Of a DNA stretch of 23,727 bases, positions 1 to 6,920 are shown piece by piece. The position numbers and the translations under genes were made by a program. The stretch spans positions 1-23,727 of the forward strand of contig JBAQMG010000003.1 in NCBI GenBank assembly GCA_049302575.1, given 5' to 3'. Below the pieces are notes generated by a model. That model was given only the letters and a program-made list of their open reading frames with translations, was not told where the DNA came from and did no database searches. This DNA comes from JBAQMG01 sp049302575. Lineage in GTDB: Bacteria; Bacillota; Desulfitobacteriia; Desulfitobacteriales; Desulfitobacteriaceae. The first letter of the stretch is position 1. Each line of letters begins with the position of its first letter.

Positions 1-1320
1 CACATTACTTTGAGTTTTATATTCCAATAGTATGGCTTCCGCTGAAATGTCAAGATCATTGCTCGTTAAGATGAACGTACTTTCCTTGCGGATAACTTCT
101 TTTATTTTTTCCGTCTCTCGTTGGTAGGTAATACAAAGTCGGTATTCTGTGGTTGTTAAGTTTTTTGACGAATCCAGAAACGGACGACCTTGACGCTTCT
201 TTTCTACGGGCCCTGGCAGGATGGTAATACTGTGAAAGTTTGTCTTTAGAAGTCGTTTATTCTGAATGAGTTCGATCTCCCGCTTAGCATCGTCCAAACA
301 GGCAAAGATGCGCTTATGATAGGTCTTGATCTCACGATCAAGACGATCTCTTTCACTCTGTACCTTTTTTTCAATACTCTTAACCTTAGAGGGTTCTAGC
401 GCCGTGGAATAGACAATGGCATTCTTCAAGGCGAAACTTTTGTAGCTCCCAACGCTTTCCTCCACAACGTATTCTACGTCCTTATTATGGGCATTCTTAT
501 AGACTACTTTTTGGCCATTTTCACGGACTCCTTTTTCGATGAGTGCCTTTGCTTCGTTAATATTGTCCGGCATCCGCGTGATAAATTTCAACTTTGCTGC
601 TTTAAACTTTAGGAGGATCTCTTCGGAGAATAAGGCACTATCGGCAATATAATAAAATGTCGTTTTGTCGACATCAAGCTGATCCAAAAGTTTTACTACG
701 TCGTCGATATTATCCTTGTTGTAGGTCTTGTCACTCATATTTCCAGATAACACTTTAGCATCCACAATGGTTCCGTCCGCCGTACCCATGCCAAATTTAA
801 TCTGCTTTTTATCAGGTCGCCGCGCTTTACTATGGCCAAAATCAATGCTTATAACGCCCATCTTACCTTCCACAGTTTCATAGTTGCCCCACATCACGAA
901 CGAAATGGTATCATAATTGATCGACTTAATTTTTATTCCATAGGTTAGCAAAGCATTGGTACAGATCTCCGAGAAGATTCTGCGACATCCGGCCTGATAG
1001 AAAGCATCCAGAAAATAGGCAAAACGGTCATCTTGTATTTGATCCAATTCCACTGGAACGTGAAAAATACCCTCCAGATCCTTGGGGTGATAGTAATCAT
1101 TCAATTGATATAAAGGTTTGTAGCCTTCTTCCGCCATCGGGGCCATTAAAATCATGGCTTCAACACCAGGAGGAATGTCCATAGGCCGTCCAGTCGCTTT
1201 TTGCATATGCTTATTGATGATTTGCGGTAAGCCTATTTTTTCACACAAGCCCACAAAAAGCTGCAGACGACCATCAGTATAGGTTCGAACGGTATTCAAA
1301 TCAATCGATTCTGGTTGCAT
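1..1320 (-). CDS. IS1634-family (IS4-like) DDE transposase, C-terminus beyond window
   Basis: An uninterrupted reading frame of 440 codons runs from an ATG at 1320 off the left edge. Upstream of the ATG is AAGGAGAG, a good Shine-Dalgarno. The first half carries the DUF4277-like N-terminal region seen in IS1634-type transposases. DDE-type acidic residues are visible: D160 in GVISIDFGHSK and D227 in YYIADSALFSEE. The frame leaves the window at LLEYKTQSNV, just before where the family's Y-R-E-K motif with the catalytic glutamate should lie, so that part cannot be checked. The protein would cut and paste its own element. Residues 330-370 form a charged helical segment. No terminal inverted repeat could be identified between 1321 and 1460, so the IS boundary is not placed. 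No stop or frameshift is visible in the part present. Confidence 0.9.
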   Translation of the reverse strand, partial: MQPESIDLNTVRTYTDGRLQLFVGLCEKIGLPQIINKHMQKATGRPMDIPPGVEAMILMAPMAEEGYKPLYQLNDYYHPKDLEGIFHVPVELDQIQDDRFAYFLDAFYQAGCRRIFSEICTNALLTYGIKIKSINYDTISFVMWGNYETVEGKMGVISIDFGHSKARRPDKKQIKFGMGTADGTIVDAKVLSGNMSDKTYNKDNIDDVVKLLDQLDVDKTTFYYIADSALFSEEILLKFKAAKLKFITRMPDNINEAKALIEKGVRENGQKVVYKNAHNKDVEYVVEESVGSYKSFALKNAIVYSTALEPSKVKSIEKKVQSERDRLDREIKTYHKRIFACLDDAKREIELIQNKRLLKTNFHSITILPGPVEKKRQGRPFLDSSKNLTTTEYRLCITYQRETEKIKEVIRKESTFILTSNDLDISAEAILLEYKTQSNV

Positions 1321-1467
1321 GAGCGTCTCTCCTTGCTTTAGCAAACGGTTTTAAGACTATCATACAATAAAGAGGCGAGCTTGACCAGCACTTTCTATTT
1401 GTGGTATTGAATTAAATACTCAATTGGGAATTTCTGTTTTCTGGGGATATGAGTCAAGAAATGCTTT

Positions 1468-1662
1468 ATGTCGGTGAGAAAACCGAGTGTAGAGCAGGCT
1501 GCGGAAATAGATCTAGAATAGGTCGCTCAGCTAGCGCTGCAGCATATCGAAGCGCAGGAATATCAGCAGCAACTGTTCGAACTGGGAATACATAAAATCA
1601 TCAAGCTAGGCATCGTCTTTCGGGGGAAGGAGGTCTTGGTGTTGCGCCAGGCTAAGGACTAA
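1468..1662 (+). pseudogene. Remnant: C-terminal tail of an AAA-ATPase-like / PD-(D/E)XK (DUF1703-type) protein
   Basis: Read on the plus strand, this stretch gives a short tail interrupted by an in-frame TAG at 1519-1521. It then continues as VAQLALQHIEAQEYQQQL followed by a helix and FRGKEVLVLRQAKD with a stop at 1660. The pattern 'ALxQI-x-KxY-x-x-x-L...G-I-F-KGKEV' is the usual C-terminus of the AAA-ATPase_like/PDDEXK_9 proteins that are multicopy in many Clostridia. Only about 65 codons remain, and the ATPase part is absent. It lies beside an IS element, so loss by IS insertion and deletion is a reasonable inference. Family recognition is from memory of the tail and is moderate. Confidence 0.5.
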
Positions 1663-1777
1663 GATTTAACAAGATTCGACACGCTCCCCGAATTACCACG
1701 CGTGCCCTAAGTCACAGGTTGCTGTCAGGCTGAATACAATAGTTAGGGTAAACGTATCTTTGAGGAGTGAAAAAGAT

Positions 1778-3070
1778 ATGAGGATTTTAAAACAAGGCAT
1801 GCGCGGTTCAGATGTTGCTGAAGTACAAACGCGTTTAAAAATCTGGGGATATAATCCAGCTTCAATTGACGGGATTTTCGGTCGCATGACTTTCAACGCA
1901 GTAATCCAATTTCAAACCGCCCGTGGACTTAAGCCCGATGGAATCGTAGGCCCAATTACTTATAATGAATTGCGAAAAAGTCCATCCTCGCTAGGAACTA
2001 TACCCTATGTTATTAAGTCAGGGGATACCTTTTATAAGATAGCTCAAACTTTTGGAATTTCGTTGGTAAGTTTAACCGCTGCAAACCCAGGAGTTGATCC
2101 GAACAAACTATATATTGGACAACAAATTCGAATTCCGCAGACTTCCCGCAAACAATCCATTGCAGCCTGGATTCCTTACTGGCTTCAAGATGAAGCCTTC
2201 GCCGTGATTCAAAAAAATTCAGACCTTTTTAGCACAATATCTCCCTTTTGGTATGAACTTACGTCCGAAGGAGACCTAAGTGTCTTTCCGAATAGTGAAG
2301 ATCAAAAAATAATTAGTTTCGCCAAAAGTCACGGGATGGAGCTTATTCCTCTGATTACCAATAGTTACAAAAGTCTGCCCTTATCCACCATCATCAATGA
2401 CCCCGTTCTTCGCCAAAAGCACATCCGAGCTATTGTCGATAAAGTATCTCTTATGGGCTACGATGGAATAGAAATTGATTATGAAAATCTCCTAGTGACG
2501 GACAAAGCGGTCTTTGTACTCTTCTTGCGCGAGTTGAAAGCCGCCTTAGGCATCAACAAAAAAGTTGTAGCTACTCTTATGGCTAAGACAAACACCATAG
2601 GTAATGGTAGTGCCGCAACTGCCCATGACTATTATGGCATAGGGCAAGTCGTTGATACTGTTCGAATCATGAATTACGATTATAGCTGGTTAACACCGGG
2701 ACCTATTGCTCCAGCGGATTGGGTAAAACAAGTGCTCACTTATGCAGTCACGGTAATTCCACGCGAAAAGCTGGAAGCCGGATTACCCACTCATGGTTAC
2801 AATTGGGGAATGGGAAGAACGGGAGTCACTTATCAAAGTGCCATAGACACAGCTAAAACGTACAATGTCCCAATCATGGAAGACCGTCAGAATGGTCCAC
2901 ATTACAATTATACGGACAATAATGGTACTCCTCATGAAGTATGGTTTATCAATGCCCTTAACTTCAAGACACTCCTAGAAATCGTTAAACAGTTAAATCT
3001 CCGAGAAATCGCTATCTGGCATCCAGGAAATGACGACCCCGCCATATATGATGTCATCCGAAACAGTTGA
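1778..3070 (+). CDS. Peptidoglycan-binding / LysM / GH18 glycoside hydrolase (spore cortex-lysin-like)
   Basis: A 430-residue protein with three modules. Residues 1-65 are a PG_binding_1 repeat (LKQGMRGSDVAEVQTRL...GIVGPITYNEL). Residues 75-120 are a LysM domain (YVIKSGDTFYKIAQTFGIS...LYIGQQIRIP). Residues 128-430 are a GH18 catalytic domain, with the acidic motif in YDGIEIDYENL matching the family's DxxxDxE and supplying the catalytic glutamate. No signal peptide is visible. This architecture resembles the YaaH/SleL group of N-acetylglucosaminidases that act on spore cortex fragments, so a sporulation or germination role is likely but inferred. An upstream in-frame TTG at 1760 is rejected: GAGGAG at 1762-1767 is well placed for the ATG at 1778. 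A -10-like TACAAT lies near 1735, but no convincing -35 was found. Confidence 0.88.
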   Translation: MRILKQGMRGSDVAEVQTRLKIWGYNPASIDGIFGRMTFNAVIQFQTARGLKPDGIVGPITYNELRKSPSSLGTIPYVIKSGDTFYKIAQTFGISLVSLTAANPGVDPNKLYIGQQIRIPQTSRKQSIAAWIPYWLQDEAFAVIQKNSDLFSTISPFWYELTSEGDLSVFPNSEDQKIISFAKSHGMELIPLITNSYKSLPLSTIINDPVLRQKHIRAIVDKVSLMGYDGIEIDYENLLVTDKAVFVLFLRELKAALGINKKVVATLMAKTNTIGNGSAATAHDYYGIGQVVDTVRIMNYDYSWLTPGPIAPADWVKQVLTYAVTVIPREKLEAGLPTHGYNWGMGRTGVTYQSAIDTAKTYNVPIMEDRQNGPHYNYTDNNGTPHEVWFINALNFKTLLEIVKQLNLREIAIWHPGNDDPAIYDVIRNS

Positions 3071-3080
3071 TCCACTTGAT

Positions 3081-3098
3081 GTTCAGCTTTAGCTGAAC
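3081..3098. other. Short perfect hairpin after the GH18 gene
   Basis: GTTCAGCT-TT-AGCTGAAC is an 8-base perfect inverted repeat 11 bases after the GH18 stop codon. It has no following T run, so it is a weak terminator at best. It may protect the 3' end of the mRNA. Confidence 0.4.
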
Positions 3099-3240
3099 GA
3101 GTTCACTTCCTTAAGTTCATACTCGCAAAAAAATGCAAGGCACTTTCCTAGGCAACACTATATCAGTTGTATTCATAGACGAAATCCAGCTTAGTGCACT
3201 AGAATCATTAATTGATTTAAAAAATAACTGGTGTAAGAAA

Positions 3241-3287
3241 AGCAGAAGGCAATGTTGGTATTTTAATTACCAACAGTGCCTTCTGTT
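3241..3287 (-). terminator. Strong hairpin terminator of the lysine-rich mini-gene
   Basis: Arms at 3244-3260 and 3268-3284 pair over 17 positions with one mismatch, around a 7-base loop, with outward extension to 3287. Read on the minus strand, the stem is followed by GCTTTTCTT. It lies about 30 bases beyond the stop codon of the 20-codon gene at 3319-3381, which supports that gene being transcribed. Confidence 0.6.
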
Positions 3288-3318
3288 AAAAATGGATTAT
3301 CATGCTAATATATGAAAT

Positions 3319-3381
3319 CTATTTCGGTTTTTTGGGTTGCTTAGGCTTTTTTGTCTCCTTCTTGGGACTTTTATCTCCCAT
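3319..3381 (-). CDS. 20-residue lysine/proline-rich mini-protein
   Basis: The frame encodes MGDKSPKKETKKPKQPKKPK and a TAG stop. The ATG at 3381 is preceded by GGAAGGAG at normal spacing, a near-ideal ribosome binding site, and a strong hairpin terminator lies about 30 bases downstream. Nine of 20 residues are lysine and five are proline, so the peptide is very basic and probably unstructured. Very short Lys-rich proteins beginning M(G/A)DKSPK... are familiar as unnamed proteins in Bacillales and Clostridia. Nucleic-acid or ribosome association is only a guess. The gene stands alone between the GH18 gene and the ABC relic, and is easily missed because of its size. Confidence 0.6.
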   Translation of the reverse strand: MGDKSPKKETKKPKQPKKPK

Positions 3382-3565
3382 TTCAGATCACTCCTTCCGT
3401 ACTCATATTAATTCTAAATAGATATTCAACAAATATTAATAAAATTCCTTCTGTTTACTTGATGATTTAAAAGAGAATCAAAACTCCAAAGTGATTTAGA
3501 CTGCAGAAATAAAGAATTGAAAATGAGTAGTTATTAAAAAGTATTTAAAGAAATGGATGTTTAGC

Positions 3566-3593
3566 TTGAGTTTATTAAAAATGCTTTTATAAA
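3566..3593 (+). promoter_or_regulatory. Candidate sigma-A promoter of the ABC transporter relic
   Basis: TTGAGT at 3566-3571 and TATAAA at 3588-3593 are separated by 16 bases. The -10 lies 23 bases before the ATG at 3617, and TGGAGG supplies the ribosome binding site. Hexamer matches only. Confidence 0.45.
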
Positions 3594-3616
3594 TAATTTG
3601 CTGGAGGTCTTTTAAA

Positions 3617-4150
3617 ATGGAGGCTATCGAAATTAAAAACCTGACCAAGTATTATGGCAAGGCACGAGGAATTATTGATGTCAGTTTTAATGTTGCAGAA
3701 GGAAAAATTTTTGGCTTTATTGGTCCAAATGGTGCAGGTAAGTCAACCACTATTAGGACCTTATTATCGCTAATTTACCCAACCAGCGGGAGTGCTAAAA
3801 TATTTGGGAAAGACTGTGTAAAATACGGACCAGAAATTAAAAAGGAAATAGGCTATTTGCCATCAGAAGTTTTTTATTATGATAAAATGAACGTTAGCGA
3901 TTTATTAAAGTATTCAGCCAGCTTCTATAAAAAAGATTGTAGTAAAAGGATCAATGAACTAGCCAATCTAATGGAGCTAGATCTCAATAAAAGAATTGAT
4001 GATTTGTCCTTTGGTAATAAAAAGAAAGTTGGTATAGTTGAGGGGCTACTGCATGAACCAAAGCTGATTATACTTGATGAACCAACTGGTGGCTTAGATC
4101 CTCTGATGCAACAAAAATTCTTCAATTTATTAAAGGAAGAGAATAAGAAA
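3617..4150 (+). pseudogene. ABC exporter ATPase, 3' end lost by a fusion deletion
   Basis: The first 178 or so codons are a normal ABC-2 exporter ATPase (CcmA/YhaQ-like). Walker A is GPNGAGKST near residues 37-45, the signature is LSFGNKKK, and Walker B plus D-loop are LIILDEPTGGLDP. After KEENKKG near 4150 the family sequence stops. The switch histidine (H-loop) and the last 60 or so residues are missing. The frame runs on to 4330 as unrelated residues, which are out-of-frame permease DNA. The protein would lack a residue needed for efficient ATP hydrolysis. The start, with TGGAGG upstream and a recognisable promoter, is intact, so a truncated product may still be made. It was probably the first gene of an ATPase-permease-permease operon. 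Confidence 0.8.
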
Positions 4151-4151
4151 G

Positions 4152-4781
4152 GCATTGGGACTTTCTTTGGATATGTTTTCAACTATTCTAGGTTTTTATT
4201 CCTATGCATTTGTATATATAATACTGTGTGGGTCAATTCAGGCTATGAATTTAGGCATCTCAATTTTATCAAAGGAAGTACGCGAGAAAACTGCGGATTT
4301 TCTCTTAACGAAGCCCGTCAGCCGGTGTAAAATCATGACAGCTAAACTTTTGTCAACCTTGACCTCTCTAGTAATTACTGATGTGATTTATTTGATTATT
4401 ACTTTAATCATGCTTTCGCTTATACAGTCTGGAGCTTATAACTTGAAAATATTCCTGATGATTTCCGTTACATTATTTTTTGTTCAACTTTTATTTCTTT
4501 CCTTGGGAGTTATAGTTTCAGTAGTCGTTCCTAAAATTAGATCTGTGTTGCCAATTTCACTGGGTACAGTCTTTGGTTTTTTCATTTTGAATTTGCTTGA
4601 TTCCGTGATTGGTAATAAAGCTACACGATATCTAATTCCATTTTTATATTATGATAGTGCTTATATTATAAAAAACGCTTCCTATGAAACTTCATTTGTC
4701 GTATTAGAAATTGTGTTTGTAGTTGCGGCTATTGGGGCTAGCTACCTGATATATTCCGAAAAAGATATTCATACCGTTTAA
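4152..4781 (+). pseudogene. ABC-2 type permease, C-terminal two-thirds only
   Basis: This frame reads GLSLDMFSTILGFYSYAFVYI, then SKEVREKTADFLLTKPVSRCKI, then several hydrophobic helices to ...YLIYSEKDIHTV. The 'ISKE-REKTADFLL-KPVSR' stretch is typical of ABC-2 permeases of the kind coupled to the ATPase upstream. Roughly five membrane segments remain. The N-terminal helix and loop (about 55-60 residues) are missing, and no ribosome binding site precedes the TTG at 4155. It joins the ATPase relic near 4150 in a different frame, which is what a single deletion through the ATPase tail and permease head would leave. It should be non-functional unless translated by reinitiation. Confidence 0.75.
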
Positions 4782-4833
4782 CCTTTGTTCACATTAATGT
4801 CTATCAAAGTGTCAGAAGAAGTCTTCAACTTCT

Positions 4834-4869
4834 ATAAATGGGAGCTGAATTCGGCACAATTAATTATTA
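4834..4869 (+). repeat. Dispersed repeat, copy 1
   Basis: This 36-base block matches 17455-17490 at 33 of 36 positions on the same strand. Both contain GAATTCGGCACAATT. Upstream sequence (about 4812-4833) also resembles the left arm of copy 2, so the unit is probably a longer palindromic element. Here it sits between two broken permease genes. Confidence 0.7.
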
Positions 4870-4878
4870 CACCTTACA

Positions 4879-4935
4879 ATTCAGTGGGGGAGGGTTTAGA
4901 CCACCACTGAATCATCGAGCAAAGCGAGTTCGCTT
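4879..4935. repeat. Two adjacent inverted repeats downstream of dispersed repeat copy 1
   Basis: ATTCAGTGG (4879-4887) pairs with CCACTGAAT (4904-4912) around a 16-base loop. Ten bases on, AAGCGA-GT-TCGCTT (4922-4935) is a perfect short palindrome, ending at the ribosome binding site of the next frame. Together with the dispersed repeat this makes a compact, palindrome-rich, non-coding segment between permease fragments. Confidence 0.5.
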
Positions 4936-4950
4936 AAAGGAGTTGTGTGC

Positions 4951-5223
4951 GTGAATATATTTATTAGAGAAATGAAAGCCCATAGAAAATCACTCATTAT
5001 CTGGTGTATTAGCGTGCTTTTAATGGTTGCATCTGGCATGAGTAAATATTCAGTTCTTTCTGCTACAGGCCAATCCATGAATGACCTTGTAGCTAAAATG
5101 CCTAGATCGGTACAGACAATCATGGGTTTAGGTTTTTTTGACTTAACAAAAGCAAGTGGATATAAGGAATTTGAATGCATAGGAAGAAATAGAGAAGCTA
5201 AGCATGGATTTGTGAAATTTTAA
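4951..5223 (+). pseudogene. Second ABC-2 permease, N-terminal fragment
   Basis: The frame begins VNIFIREMKAHRKSLIIWC, has one transmembrane helix at about residues 15-33, then the loop ...MNDLVAKMPRSVQTIMGLGFFDLTKASGY. This is the normal N-terminus of an ABC-2 permease with the conserved loop that precedes helix 2. After about 70 residues homology stops and 20 unrelated residues lead to TAA. GTG at 4951 is preferred to GTG at 4945, because AAAGGAG at 4936-4942 is 8 bases from the former and only 2 from the latter. This fragment and the upstream C-terminal fragment overlap slightly in equivalent position but differ in sequence, so they come from two different permease genes, each broken near the same point. 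Confidence 0.7.
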
Positions 5224-5238
5224 GTTCTGCTGTAATGT

Positions 5239-5286
5239 ATGGGCTATCATCTGAAAAGGCTACCACCATTTCAGATGATAGCCCAT
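5239..5286. terminator. 18-bp perfect inverted repeat, probable terminator between converging units
   Basis: Arms at 5239-5256 and 5269-5286 are perfectly complementary over 18 bases with a 12-base loop. On the plus strand the stem is followed by TAACAGAAACTTTTTT, so it may end transcription of the permease fragment. On the minus strand it lies just past the Gly-rich gene ending at 5301. Such a long perfect stem is stronger than most terminators. Confidence 0.6.
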
Positions 5287-5300
5287 TAACAGAAACTTTT

Positions 5301-5498
5301 TTAGAAAATAACGGCCAATGCTATAAGAATCAAAATGGCAATAGCAATAATTCCTGCACCTACACCTGCACCGATGCCGCCATATGCGGCAACAGGGGGA
5401 TGGCAACATGCGACAGGGGGAGGACAGCACGCTGCTCCACCCATGCCAACGTGACCCATTCCGACGTGACCGATTCCACCGTAACCCATTCCGTACAT
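5301..5498 (-). CDS. Gly-rich YjcZ-like small membrane/sporulation protein with Cys-Pro core
   Basis: A 65-residue protein. A Gly/Met/His-rich head contains a nearly repeated GHVGMGHVGMG and is followed by AACCPPPVACCHPP. The C-terminal helix GAGVGAGIIAIAILILIALAVIF is predicted to span a membrane. The last part matches the small YjcZ family associated with sporulation. Two CC pairs and several histidines could bind metal or form disulfides, but this is not shown. ATG at 5498 is chosen: AAAGGTGG (5507-5514, minus) lies 8 bases upstream, whereas the GTG at 5510 overlaps that site. It follows the similar gene at 5520-5642 by 21 bases and is probably co-transcribed with it. The head is unusual for the family, whose members are usually 30-50 residues. 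Confidence 0.72.
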   Translation of the reverse strand: MYGMGYGGIGHVGMGHVGMGGAACCPPPVACCHPPVAAYGGIGAGVGAGIIAIAILILIALAVIF

Positions 5499-5519
5499 TA
5501 ATATTTCCACCTTTCTAAA

Positions 5520-5642
5520 TTAAAATACAATTCCCAATGCGATAAGCAGAAGAATAATAACGACAACAATCGCAATTCCTGCTCCAAAACGAGGTCCAGT
5601 TCCGCAACCGCAAGCAACTCCATCAACGCCACCAAATGCCAT
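5520..5642 (-). CDS. YjcZ-like small sporulation membrane protein
   Basis: A 40-residue protein that starts MAFGGVDGVACGCGTGPRFG and ends in a hydrophobic helix with charge only at the ends. It has the Gly-rich head plus single helix of YjcZ-type small proteins, which are made during sporulation in Bacilli and Clostridia. AAAGGAGG precedes the ATG at 5642 by about 8 bases. CACA... upstream contains a mother-cell sigma-like -10 element. The other frame over this region is a shadow: its residues (His/Trp-rich) do not fit any family and it lacks a ribosome binding site. Confidence 0.75.
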   Translation of the reverse strand: MAFGGVDGVACGCGTGPRFGAGIAIVVVIILLLIALGIVF

Positions 5643-5671
5643 TTGTGTTTCCTCCTTTTCCAGTGATAATA

Positions 5672-5680
5672 TACAATATG
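5672..5680 (-). promoter_or_regulatory. Candidate sigma-K/sigma-E type -10 for the YjcZ-like pair
   Basis: On the minus strand CATATTGTA fits CATANNNTA, the -10 consensus known for sigma-K promoters, 29 bases before the ATG. The -35 was not clear. The fit with the sporulation-type genes downstream is suggestive only. Confidence 0.35.
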
Positions 5681-5724
5681 ATTATGGTGGATGATATGGA
5701 ACAAGATGGAAATAATTAAATTCC

Positions 5725-6399
5725 TTAAATATCGCCAAGCTGCCAGTCGATTTCAGTGCTTCCAGTATTCTTTAAAAAAGCATTAGCTTTGGAGAAGGGC
5801 TTGCTGCCAAAAAAACCTCTATTGGCGGAAAAAGGGCTGGGATGCGGGGACTTAATGATGTGGTGGTTGGAAGAGGTAATAAGCGGCTGTTTAGCTTGGG
5901 CATGGGCACCCCAGAGAATGAAAACCACGGGTTCCTCCCGCTGGTTAAGACAGGTAATCACCTGGTTGGTAAAAGACTCCCATCCCATTCCCTTGTGTGA
6001 ATTGGGATTACCCTGGCGTACGGTCAGAACAGTGTTCAGCAAGAGCACTCCTTGCCTAGTCCACTTGGTCAAATCTCCTTTTTGGGGAATGGCATAACCT
6101 AAATCATTTTGGAGTTCCTTGAAAATGTTTTGCAGGGACGGAGGCTGGTTCACCCCAGTTTTGACTGAAAAACTAAGTCCATGAGCCTGGCCAGGACCAT
6201 GGTAGGGGTCCTGACCGAGGATGATTACCTTTGTACTGGAAAAAGGGGTCAGGTGCAGGGCGTTATAAATATCGTATTTGTCGGGGTAAATCACCTGATC
6301 ACGGTACTCGGCTATCAAAAACTTACGCAGATTTTGGTAGTAGGGTTTGGCAAACTCGCCTTCGAGGTGAGTTTGCCAGTCATTTTGTAGTATGACCAT
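5725..6399 (-). CDS. ung: Uracil-DNA glycosylase, family 1
   Basis: A 224-residue protein of normal family length. It removes uracil from DNA, from cytosine deamination or dUMP misincorporation, starting base excision repair in the cytoplasm. The water-activating motif is GQDPYHG at residues 62-68, with catalytic Asp64. The uracil-recognition segment HGLSFSV is at 73-79. The minor-groove loop HPSPFSANRGF starts at His186, the second catalytic residue; the family usually has HPSPLSAYRGF. All expected residues are present, so it should be active. It begins 37 bases after the coiled-coil gene on the same strand, with only a weak AGGTG ribosome binding site, suggesting co-transcription from the promoter at 6882-6920 that carries a LexA-like box. 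Confidence 0.95.
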   Translation of the reverse strand: MVILQNDWQTHLEGEFAKPYYQNLRKFLIAEYRDQVIYPDKYDIYNALHLTPFSSTKVIILGQDPYHGPGQAHGLSFSVKTGVNQPPSLQNIFKELQNDLGYAIPQKGDLTKWTRQGVLLLNTVLTVRQGNPNSHKGMGWESFTNQVITCLNQREEPVVFILWGAHAQAKQPLITSSNHHIIKSPHPSPFSANRGFFGSKPFSKANAFLKNTGSTEIDWQLGDI

Positions 6400-6436
6400 A
6401 TTTCAACACCTTAATTTAGAATGGAATCCTATTTTG

Positions 6437-6763
6437 TTACTTAGCTCTTTTAAGATTAAGGATATCTGCTTCCTGCCTGGTTGAACGTGCGGCTAAGACA
6501 TCGAGGACATCCTCGATACGGGCTATGTCTCCTTTAGTAGCTGTGGCATCTAACTTGGTATTTATTAGCTGGAGTAGGGCAGTGATATCTTGTTGACCTT
6601 CATTTGCTAAGCGGTCAATCTTGGTTTCAAGACGTGATACGTTTCCTTCAAGGCGTGATTGACCTTCTTCAAGACGTGATACGTTTCCTTCAAGACGAGA
6701 TTGGCCTTCCTTCAAACTCTCCAGCGTCTCAAGTACATTTTTTTGAAATTCTGTATCTGGCAT
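6437..6763 (-). CDS. Coiled-coil protein of unknown function, first gene before ung
   Basis: A 108-residue protein starting MPDTEFQKNVLETLESL. Most of it is a predicted parallel coiled coil, with a 14-residue unit (EGQSRLEGNVSRLE) present twice in tandem and further heptads to residue 60. The C-terminal half, 'TKGDIARIEDVLDVLAARSTRQEADILNLKR', is also helical. No catalytic motif, membrane segment or signal is seen. ATG at 6763 has AAAGGGG upstream at about 11 bases. ATG at 6784 is possible but its ribosome binding site is too close. It lies behind a promoter with an SOS-type box and ahead of ung, so a damage-response role, for example a scaffold, is a reasonable inference. Repeat-variable coiled-coil proteins with MPDTEFQ-like starts recur in Desulfosporosinus-type genomes, but no function is known to me. 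Confidence 0.7.
   Translation of the reverse strand: MPDTEFQKNVLETLESLKEGQSRLEGNVSRLEEGQSRLEGNVSRLETKIDRLANEGQQDITALLQLINTKLDATATKGDIARIEDVLDVLAARSTRQEADILNLKRAK
6628..6711 (-). repeat. 42-bp tandem repeat inside the coiled-coil gene
   Basis: Two copies (6628-6669 and 6670-6711) match at 38 of 42 positions. Each encodes one 14-residue coiled-coil unit, i.e. two heptads, so gain or loss of copies keeps both frame and heptad phase. Confidence 0.8.
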
Positions 6764-6881
6764 GTTCAATTCAGCCCCTTTCATATACTCCACACGTTTA
6801 GAATTCTTGTGCTATGTCTAAAATACAGATCTTTCAAATAGTTCTAATTTTATTAAAATACTACTCCAACTGTGTTGCCTT

Positions 6882-6920
6882 ATTATACCATAAAGGACAT
6901 GACAGAGGAACACTTGTTCG
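6882..6920 (-). promoter_or_regulatory. Promoter with LexA-type (SOS) box upstream of coiled-coil gene and ung
   Basis: On the minus strand a perfect TATAAT lies at 6887-6882. About 20 bases upstream, 6907-6920 reads GGAACACTTGTTCG on the plus strand. This matches the Firmicute LexA/DinR box (CGAAC-N4-GTTCG) at all but one end base, and its GAAC/GTTC half-sites are exact. The box overlaps the -35 position, where LexA binding would block RNA polymerase. The -35 hexamer itself is poor. The start codon is about 112 bases after the expected start site. Confidence 0.6.

Noticed and set aside
3133..3315. 60-codon plus-strand frame after the GH18 gene
   Set aside because: No ribosome binding site, no family resemblance, and it runs through the terminator hairpin of the opposite-strand mini-gene.
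5235..5501. 88-codon plus-strand frame rich in Thr, Cys and Asn
   Set aside because: It is the reverse complement of the Gly-rich YjcZ-like gene and starts inside the long inverted repeat.
5498..5704. 68-codon minus-strand His/Leu-rich frame
   Set aside because: It is another frame of the well-supported 40-codon YjcZ-like gene, whose ribosome binding site and composition fit better.
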